From: Agelaius tricolor
Lineage: Eukaryota; Chordata; Aves; Passeriformes; Icteridae
Reading direction: 5' to 3'
Assembly: GCA_023055355.1 (NCBI GenBank)
Contig: JALJCS010000001.1
Location: forward strand, 48,055,381-48,119,380
DNA length: 64,000 bases
Shown: positions 27,108-64,000 of the stretch, piece by piece
Layout: every line of letters begins with the position of its first letter
How positions within the stretch are numbered: the stretch's first letter is position 1
Notes under the pieces: model-generated
Databases searched by the model: none
Told to the model about the DNA's origin: nothing
The model's input: only the letters and a program-made list of their open reading frames with translations
Translations under genes and position numbers: made by a program

Positions 27108-29128
27108 ATTTTTACCAGCTGTACAAAACATGTCTGTTCTATCTCTCCTGATTCTGTCATATCAGAACATGCTGCTTATCAGGCACCAAGGAGAATATTG
27201 AAGAGTTTTGCTTGAGAACAATCTCAAGTTGCATCAGTGACTTAGGTGCCTTCATATGATGGTGTGCAGTAGACACTGGTGAAATACAAAATGTGGGAAG
27301 TAAACCTAACAGCTGTCAATTCTACCAGAAGGCAAATTAGTTATCATCTGTAGTAAAATGCATATTCATCCACTTAAAACATGAACTGTGAAAGGGACAG
27401 ACAAGTAAGGAATCATGGAGTAACCACAATCTTTCATTCATCAATCTGACAGCATTTTATCAGAAGTCATTAGCTCAGTATGAGACTGGGATAATTGGGG
27501 CACCAAACAGTGAAGTGCCTTGTCTGGTTTTATACAGTAAATTGATGTCAGAACTGACACTGGAAACAGCCAGACATCCTGGCCTGTGCCCAGGTTTCTA
27601 TTCTATCTCCCTTTACCTGCCAGACTGAGCATGCTCTGTCTTCCACAGAGTATCTGCACTAGCAGAAGCTGAGGGACACACCACATTTAGACCCCAAAGA
27701 AAAAGGTGGTTATGTGCTATTCATGATAATTTGTATTTGGTATATAAAACATGTACCCAATATAGAAAAATAAAATCTGTCATTAGTCACATATGCGACT
27801 GGAACGTTTCACATGGAGCTAGGCAGAAAAATATCACTGCATCATGAAAAATGGTTCATCACATTTGTCAGAACAATGCTCTTTTCCAGTGAGAGGTAAT
27901 AGTAACACAGTGGTGTGTTCTAAAAATCACAGTGTTATTCATAAGACTATCTGTAAATTTTCTTGTCCATGCCATGGAATTACTGGGTCTAATGATTTCT
28001 GTGGGACACAATTTGCTTTTTCAATGCATGTGAATTTTCATTTGCAGAAACCCACTGTTTGGAATCAATATGGTCAGGATACCAAGTCAAAGCTGCAGCA
28101 TTATGATTGACAATATAACACAGTACACAGAATATGATTAAAATAAAAAGCAGTTACATATATACAAGGCAGTATATCTTGGAACAGTTTAGTAACAACA
28201 GTAAATGCAAACTGTAGTGAACAAGGAGTTAACCTGACAACCGAAACCTAGCATATCCCTGCATTTGTAAAAGCACCTCTACAACACAGGAGATGTTATG
28301 ATGAGGCATTTTATAGAAGCTGCTTCAGCTGGAAATCACCCTAAATGCAACTTATGTGTGACAGGTTGAAACAAGGCTTGGGAAATGTGAAAACAGGTAA
28401 AGTGAACACTAGGTAACTGCTTAAAAGCTTATTTTAAGGCAAATAAAAAGCTGATTGCTAGAAAGCAGTTATAAAAATGACCTCAGCTCTGTACAAATAA
28501 AAAGAAGCTTTCTGACTCTCCGTGGGTTAGTTGCATTGAAGTGACAGAGATGGACCACACTGAAAACTAATTTCAGTCCATCAACTTTCGCCTAGCTAAA
28601 GACTTCGTAGCAACTAGGACCTACACCAAGCAACAGCAAAGATGACTGGGGAGGGCTTTGTGTTTAGCTCTAGACTGCTGTAATAAACAAAAGACATTTG
28701 CCAAACAGCTTCTACTGGAATTTGCACCTTGATTTGTACCTGGTCTTTAGAACTGATTTCAGGTACCTGGAACCCAGATGTACAAAAGACCTGTTACTAA
28801 TATCACTATCACAAACTTGAGGAAAATGTGCAAGGGTCCCTTAATTCTGTGAAGCTTTCTGATTCTCAGGCCAACCCTGTGCAGTTTATGAAATAGGAAT
28901 ACTTTAGATGGGAGTGAGGGGGGAGGGAAGTACCACATCTATGTTACCTGGTGGTTGCCTCTCTTCTCCTTCAGTGGCCAAATACTTTCATATCTTTTGA
29001 AGAAGATATCTGCCTGTCCTGGGGAGCCACTTCCTTGATCCCCTTAGCTATGTGAAGTGATTAGAGTGGTACTGGTGCAGGAAGAAGCAGTGGATTCTCG
29101 ACCAGGCAATGTCACACTATGGAGCATG

Positions 29129-56812
<27,684 letters not shown>

Positions 56813-59800
56813 TCAAGTTAACCCAGCTCATCTGCTGCGCTGTGTCAATGCAGCTCTGTAACTGGTGTTATATTTTCAGCTTGGGTCAGACAGAAACATT
56901 TAAATTATTGAGGGTTTTCTTTCTTTCTTTTTTTTTTCTTTTTCTGAAAGCATGACATACCATTTTGATTTCTAAATCTGTGCAACGTAAGATCCTAGGC
57001 ACCAAAATGCATTCCTGCCCTTGTCTTTCTTCATATGCATTGTGTAATAACTACTTCCACGTCCTCTTCCAGTATGTTTCAAGCAGGGCTCTTTTCCAGC
57101 GTTCTTCTTACCATACCAGTTATGCTCCCGTGGTTTAGTCAGTCCCTGGTCTGTCTGGCATCTCAGAACTCGCTATTTAAACCTGGTTATAAACAGCTTT
57201 TCCAAACTGAAGCTGTCACTGACGACTTCTCTTTTTTTTCCCCCCAGTCTTCCCAGAAAATAAAAAACAGCAGCACAAGAAAGGGATGGGAAGGAAAGGA
57301 AGGAGGAGACCTCATCTGCCTCACTCACAGACTGCCACAGCTACAGAATCTTCCCTTCCTCCTCCCTGTTCCTTACACTCCTCCTTAAGGCTCTTGAGGC
57401 TCGAGTTAAGATGGACAGAGCATTCCTCCAGCACTGACCAAGGGAAAACTCTGACCTTTTCAGATATACAGTGCAGTCCATATTCCCCAGCATCCCGTTT
57501 CGTTTTGCATCTGATCCAGTATGCTCAGTTCCAGCTGTTTTCCCTCAAGTATCAAACATTACAGAGACAAAAAAAAATTCCCTTCTCTCCAGCAGCAGTG
57601 ACACAACAAGCTGAAACAATCCATTCCTTGTGAACGAGAAGACAACTTCGATTTTCGAGCCAGATCCAATGTTCAACGTGCTACTTCCTCTGTTTTAATC
57701 AGTTCAGAATGTGGAAGGCGGCGGGGGGAAGGGCAGGGAAGGGAGAGGAGAGGAGGCCAGCAGGGCTCTCAGGCTTGGCCAGGACAGCCCTGGCATCCTG
57801 CGCCGCTGCACATTCCTGCACACAGCACAGGCTCCAGCTGGAGTGCGGTATGGATCATATACCTTACTTTGTTTGCACTCACAGTCCCAGCCAATTCACA
57901 GCATTCCTAATGGTCAGCTCTAAAAACCCTCATGCAACTTCCTGTCAGTGCAGCTATCTGGGTTTCCACAGTGTGCTCATCCTTTTTTCTCCTTCTCCTT
58001 AATTAAACTTTTAAAAATAAAGATCCCCAAGAGATGCAAGCCAAGTAAAAACAAACAAACAAAAAAGCCATCCCCTTCTCTTCCCAGCAAAAATTCTGTC
58101 TGCTTATCTGGAGGATGAATAAGAGAGGCCAAATATAAAAATGCTTTCTACTTTTGTAGTGCACTTAAATACCAGGATGAGGTACTGAACACAGATGCCA
58201 TGGGGCAGGACACCAATTAGCAGCTGCACTGGAATGCTTCCAAAGGCACACACAGTGCCTGACAGAGCCAGGGCAGTTCTGAAAGCCTACCTCCCAGGCA
58301 TGCACCTCACAAGGGCCCCAGAACCACACCAGAGCAAACTTCAATAAATTTCTGTAAGGGCACTGTCCATCCACTTCCCACGAACTTTGCATTACTCCAA
58401 AATAAGGAAGAATACCAAACTGACCACATATGGCAGTAGGAATTGTCAATACATCATCCAAGAATTGCACAAATGATTATAGACTGGCTAGGTAATTAAT
58501 AAACTTCCTTCAGGAAAAATAGGACTGTAAAGAGTACCCTGGTTGTTTACATGAAGTAAATTAAGCAACTCCATGAGCATTAATTCTGAGATTATGCCTA
58601 GGACAACTTAGTGATATGTCAAACAAGACAGACACATTTGGATAAGATGATGAATGGATTATTGACTGTAATCAAGAAGTTCAGCCACAACTTCTTGGGC
58701 CATTAAGTGCATCCTGGCAAGGAACCATCATGCACATTCTGCACTCAATATATGTTTATTTTAAATGCAATTATTCTAGGGGATTGCTTTCTATCATTAC
58801 TTTTTGTACACCCTCAGTTTGCAAGACTACTGTTTTTGAAACTGTGAGCTCTGTAAGACTTAGAGAACAGCTCACACCTGGTCCTCCCACCCAGGATTTC
58901 AGTGAAGAACAAACAGCTAGTCCTGCTTTGCACCACTGATATCTATCCGATAAGGAACTGTGCCCCCTCAGGGTTATGAAGGCTCAACAACAACAACAAC
59001 AAAGAAAGAGCTTTTAAAACATCTGACACTTGCATTCACAAGTACCACAGCAAGAGCAAGTGGCAAAACAGCCTCAGTGCAAGGTACTGACATCAAACCT
59101 GAGTGGGTGGTATAGAGGGTGCTCACCACACTTCAAAATAAATAAAGTCCAATCACAATTTGGTGCCAGCTGCTTTTCCCCAATGCTTCAGGACTCCTAG
59201 CACCCTTTAGAGCCAGGGTCTTCCACAAGCAGCAACAGATCCTTTCTATCCCCTGTGCTTCGCAGGTAGGTGAGAACAGGTCATGCTTTATGGATAGATA
59301 AAAGACAAAGTCTCCCTCCAGAGTCCTACTTCCTATCATACCAGGTAGCATTTGACAGAGAAATCTTCTACAGTGAAAAAGGATCGACAATAAGTTTATG
59401 CAAAAAGGCCTAAAAATTGCAACTGCACCAGTGGTGCTGCTCAGGAAACTTTATTGTCAAATAACGCCAATTCCTTGAAAATGAGTGCATCTTCAAAAGG
59501 GTTACTCTTCACTTCCTGTTTTGAATCAACTTTTTAGAAAGGCCTTGGAATTATCAAAAGTTTCCACTTTGGCACATGGGAAACAGCTTAATTTTCCAGC
59601 TCAAGCAATGCTTTCTTTTTCAGCTAATATTAAAGAGAAAACAGAAATGTAAAGCATTCAGGCCATAACCAAGATATTTGGAAATCATTGAACTTCCCCA
59701 ACCCACTCTACCCTCCCCTCTTTCATGGTGACTGAATTGCTTTTTTTGGTAGCTTTCCCAGACTTCAGATGGGAAAGCTCCCCAGTGTCCCCAAAGCATG

Positions 59801-60429
59801 TTAGGCTGGGCAAATGGCTTCCTGGGCAGCTCTAGCAGCAAGGCCTTGGCAGAGGGCTTGGATGTAGCCAGTTGCCAGTCCCCTCTTGCTCTCTTTGCCC
59901 TTCACAGGCACTCCAGCGTGCTGCGGCCCTGCAGAAGGGTAGATGTGGTCTGTTATGGAGGGGATGGGTCTGCAAGATGCTCAGCCACAGACAGGCTCTC
60001 CGCCACTGGAGGAATCCATGCTGAGCCCTGTCCACCAATGCCTCCTGGCCCTGGCACATGGCTCTTCCACCAGGCCAAGCCTCGCTGTCCTTAATGTGCT
60101 GATAAAACAGCCAGAGCCCCTCCAGCTCCCTGTCCCCCCGTGCACAGCCAAGGCAGGCCTCTCCCTGTGTCCTCAAGGGGACAACAAACAGATTTGCAGC
60201 ACTGCAAATAGGAACAACTTAACTTCCATCTCCTCTGCTCCAAATTTTTCCATCCGAAAGCCCATATGGCTCAACTTTTAATTACTTTGGCTAATGCTGT
60301 ATGTAGTAATTCTGTGGTGAATGCTTAAGTGTTTCATTTCTGGTTTCCAGGGCAACATTACATCAGATTGCAGACAGCTGGCTCCACAGCCCTAAACCAT
60401 AGCGAATTGGCCAAAGCCGAGGCACAGAG

Positions 60430-60620
60430 CTGCGCTGGTTGAAGGGAGCGCAGGGCTCGGCCGGGCTGCCGGGGACGCGGCGCAGCCCGCGGGGCCCCTT
60501 GGCGGGGCTGGCTGGGCGGAGCCGCCCTCCCCGCGCCTTGGAGCAAGTGCATCCCGCATCTGCGATGCTCTCACGGCGCGGAAACCCGCCAGCTCGCACA
60601 GCTTGGCTGCACAAACGAGC
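60430..60620. promoter_or_regulatory. Small CpG-rich block in the upstream SASH1 intron
   Basis: GC-dense sequence with repeated CG (GGACGCGGCGCAGCCCGCGG, GGCGGAGCCGCCC, CACGGCGCGGAAACCCGCC) about 3.7 kb upstream of the first SASH1 exon in the window. It keeps open frames on both strands (118-155 codons), as expected for stop-poor GC-rich DNA. No GTAAGT/GTGAGT donor was seen close by on the minus strand. It may be an intragenic CpG island or promoter. Confidence 0.35.
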
Positions 60621-62039
60621 GAAGGACTGCAGGGAAACGGGGAATATATTAACAGCATCTGGAAATACCAAGAACTGCATGCAGAGGACTGCAGGCACCA
60701 CGTACCACACGGCTGGAAAACTACAGAGAGGCCACGGCCCATACCCACTGCTCAGCTTTTCACTGCAAACACATGTGGTCACAAACAATGATGCTCTCAA
60801 ATCCAGAAGAAATAAATCCCCTCTGCCACCTCTCGCCTCCCTTCACCTTGGAAAACTCCCAATTGTGCACCCCCAAAGGCCACGCTTTGCATCACCTCAT
60901 ATGTAAGATCAAAGTGAAGAGCTTTACGTTCAGGAACAAATAGGAAACTAGCACAGATACTCTGACATTCTAAGAGCTCTTACAGTTCTGCTCCTGGCAC
61001 CCTTCCTGCTTTCTCTCCTGCTTTTCTCACGCAGGCTCTTTGCTGCTGCTTGCTCAGGAGGCAGGACACACGCCTTGCTCTGCTGCTCTCTAGCAGCCAG
61101 CCCATTTCACACGCCACAGAAATAACAATCTTAACCTCCCTCTTTGAATTAGTGCTTCACAGAGAGAAAGGGAGAGTGAGAGAGAGAGAACTAACATTTA
61201 TTAGTGTTCTTGGAATTAAATGGCAAAATGTAAACCAGAAGTAAGTAGCTGGCTTTCAACAGGACTATGGAAACACTTCAGGGTTATAGCAGCAGCCCTT
61301 AAAAAACAGGCAAAGCTTGGTAGCCATGTCCCAATAAAAATGTGTAAGAAACACTAGGACAACATCCAGTTAAAGCTATCAAAACTGATTAATTTGCTTC
61401 AGCTCCAGAAAAAACCCAAACATATATGACTTTTACATGAGCTGTGTGAAGCCATTGAGAGAGATGTTAAAATTTTACAGTTCACTTTATGCCCAGTAAT
61501 AATTCAGCCCCAAACTGAAATCTCTACTAAACCTTCCATCTAAGAAAAAAGGAAATCTTTTAATACCCGCATAAACTTAAGCTGCAATTCTTTTTCGCTA
61601 TCAGACAATTCTTATTCAGCAAAGTGGGGCAAAAAACCACATTTAGATTCATAGACACATCACATCCCCCAGCCCTGGCTAGCTCACCTCAGAACTACAA
61701 GCTCTATAGTAAATGTGGTTTTAAAAGAGATCTTGCTGTTCCCTTTAGGAGATGTGGCTACACGTGTCCTTTCTTCTTTCTAACAGGCTTTCCATCTGCC
61801 AAAAATCCCAATCCTTCTAACTTTAAGAAGCTTTTTATTAAAGATGCCTGGATAAAGTCAGAGACAGGAAAATAGAACAGAAAAGAACTTAAAAGCCCAA
61901 GGAAAGGAAAAGGAAAGCTGAGAAAAGCTATGCATGCTGCGCTGTGCCTAAGAATAACCACAAAATCCTTTTCTCTTTCTCCCTCTCTGAAACAGGAGGC
62001 ACATCCTCTCCACATCATGCTGCATGCTCAGTCACTTAC

Positions 62040-62051
62040 CAGCTTCGGCAT
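62040..62051 (-). CDS. Possible alternative SASH1 5' coding exon (MPKL) with consensus donor
   Basis: On the minus strand, ATG CCG AAG CTG is followed immediately by GTAAGT (62039-62034) and preceded by an in-frame TAA. The exon would end in phase 0, and the next known SASH1 exon (acceptor at 56753) enters in phase 0, giving [16 protein letters not shown] in frame. The initiator context is weak (T at -3, C at +4). The frame compatibility and donor are seen; a transcript is inference. Confidence 0.25.
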
Positions 62052-64000
62052 TTATAGGCCTAAAGCTCAGTTTCGAGTATTTTCCCCCGAGTCCTCAACC
62101 GCTGTCAGCTTTGTAACCCTAAAATTTAGGAGCAGACACTTCTTCTTAAGTATTGAATTTGCTCTGAATCCTGCACACAAAATGCTTCTTCTCTCGAGTT
62201 ACATTATCAGACACCAAACTGGCTCCGATTCCAGTGCTGAATATGTAAAGAAGAAGAAAGCGTGATGCTGGACTCAATTAGCTGTTTTCTGCTCACTGAT
62301 TGATTCCCCCCGTTACTCGCTAGCTGCATAACTTGCAAGAAAGGCATAAGTCATCAGCTCTAAGCAAATCTTCTATTCATCACAAGGAAAAAAGGGAGTG
62401 TTGTACATGGCAAACAATCCCTGTTTTCACTGACGAAGGCTTGCTGACCTCTTGCTGGCCTCCAGTTCCTTAATTACTGTCTATGGAATTTCAGTGAAAG
62501 AAAAAAATACAGAGAATCTCTCCAAAGCCAGGACGAAGAGTGACCCTCAAACACCACCACTAGAGTGGAGGCTGTGTCTATAGGAAATGTAACTTAAACC
62601 CTTTACCAGGCTTTTTTTATTTTCTCTTTTTTAATTCTTTTGACAAAAATCCCTGGAGAATTTCCCTTTATAAAGGGCTAATTTGAAAGAAAAATAAACC
62701 TTGCTTAAATGTTTTTTAACTTGGTGAACTTAGATACTTTTTTTTGATCTTTCCCCTCAGTTTCAGTGCTAGAAAAGAACGTAAGTAAGAGCTGGAAAGA
62801 AAAATGCTTTCAGAATGGTCCAGAAGTGGTGGCTTTATGAAGTATTGTAGTGTGACTTTAAAGTTCTCTGCCTAGGCTGGGCTCTGATCTCCCTTCCCAA
62901 GGAACAGACTCTGAGATGCTCAAGTAAGCTGGCATGCCTTTAACCAACCACACCTTATCCCAAACCTCACAAAAAATCCAGAATTTGGACATGTCTTCTC
63001 AGAGCACATGAAAACAAGGACCAAGACTGCTGTTTATTGGGAACACTGCTATCCAGGGGTGGAAAGCAGTAGCATAGGCATACCACAACAGCACTCTCTT
63101 TAAGCCAGGGAAGATTCTCCTTTATCAGGACCACACTATAAGTGGCCTGTTTATCTGAATTTACTGCAAATTAATCACACTGTGAAATCATAGCTGGACT
63201 AAACATCTATTTCCTTTGATGGCTAGCTAATTTTAATGAGCTCCCCCCCCAGTCAAATAGCCTTTTTCAATTTCTCAAATTACTTTTTTAGTAGTGACTG
63301 TACGCAGCTTTTCTACTCCCGAGTGGTCATGTAAACTAGATTGACTAGTGTGCTGTAGCTGGGCTCTTACCCTTGAATTACTTCAGCCCCAAAACTCTGA
63401 TGTAAAGCCCTATGGAAAATTCTAAGCTTCAGATAAAACCAGCTAGTGTTCTCCAGTTTCAATAACATACAAGCCCACATCAAGTGAAACATGACAGCAA
63501 CTTCCTTGAAATGCATCCCAGATTCCCTTAAAAGTTCATGGCCATGAGTGAAACTGATTTAAGTTTGGGGCTTTGCAACTTGAGTTTTAAAGGCTTTGGG
63601 TTTCATTAAGAAAGCTTCACAGACCTCTAATCCTTGCAGAGGCTGTTTAAGAAAACTGCATGAAACTAAGATGTGATAATCTATATCATATCCTGAAGTT
63701 ACAAATAACGGCCTCCAAAATTTTAAAGAAAATTAACAGAGGTCATCAATATACTTTTTTCCAAGAACATGAATTGCAAGGTCTGTGCAAGTCTAGAATG
63801 TGCAGTGTCAGAACCCCTAGGTAACCACGTCTGGGTTTGGTCTGTGATTACTTATAAGAAAATCAAAGGAGCATCCAACGGCTACTTTGGTGAGAGATAT
63901 ATTACACATTAGCTGGTGATGACACTGCTTGCTGAAATTAGTGGGAAATATTTGTCACAAGTAACGAGAGCATAAAAGTTTAATTCTCCCAGGAGGTCTG

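Larger units (their letters stand above)
25165..29128 (-). other. SASH1: SASH1 3' untranslated region (inferred extent)
   Basis: The region follows the TAA stop with no further splice signals required. It is about 3.9 kb if the poly(A) signal at 25184-25189 is used. That agrees with the long (about 3.5 kb) 3' UTR I recall for human SASH1, once the CR1 insertion at 26624-27107 is discounted. AATAAA also occurs on the minus strand near 25566, 26346, 26396 and 26611, so shorter forms are possible. Extent is inference; RNA evidence would decide it. Confidence 0.6.

Noticed and set aside
59798..60281. Open frames of 98-114 codons on both strands
   Set aside because: No homology recognised and no matching splice phases with the next SASH1 exon; local GC-rich composition.
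60363..60906. Open frames of 118-155 codons on both strands in the CpG block
   Set aside because: Simultaneous openness in several frames is a consequence of GC richness; no SASH1-like or other known sequence and no good donor.

Overview
The window is vertebrate nuclear DNA, almost certainly from a bird. It is AT-rich and mostly non-coding. It carries three CR1 LINE fragments of the avian type, whose ends carry the ATTCTATG-type terminal repeat, and one probable retroviral LTR. No bacterial-type gene organisation is present.

One protein-coding gene can be supported: SASH1 (SAM and SH3 domain containing 1), transcribed right to left on the minus strand. I assembled twelve consecutive coding exons between 56752 and 29129. 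All introns are GT-AG, all reading-frame phases are compatible, and the exons join into 1002 codons plus a TAA stop. They cover the C-terminal four fifths of the protein: the conserved acidic/basic region ([12 protein letters not shown]...), the SLY-like serine/lysine region, the SH3 domain, SAM domain 1, a long proline-containing linker in one 1139-nt exon, and SAM domain 2 at the C-terminus. The N-terminal exons (about 240 residues by comparison with my recollection of human SASH1) were not found between 56752 and 64000 and should lie beyond the right edge.

Layout: 1-22733 is gene-poor 3' flank of SASH1 with no gene I can recognise. At 22734-24360 there is a CR1 tail, a probable solo LTR and a CpG-rich block containing a 7-copy 27-28 bp minisatellite. 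At about 25165-29128 is the inferred SASH1 3' UTR, which carries a CR1 insertion. From 29129 to 56752 are SASH1 exons and introns, with another CR1 in an intron. From 56753 to 64000 is an upstream SASH1 intron with a small CpG-rich block (about 60.43-60.62 kb) and a possible alternative 5' exon (donor at 62039).

The most interesting signal is at 51655-52188. The SASH1 reading frame runs uninterrupted through the normal, strong splice donor for another 177 codons with coding-like codon use, as if a composite terminal exon encoded an alternative C-terminus that replaces the SH3 and SAM domains. Other points worth checking are two weak splice donors flanking the SH3-encoding exon, a perfect 13-bp hairpin made of inverted forkhead-type motifs, and the possible internal promoter. 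Comparisons with human SASH1 are from memory; no database search was run.
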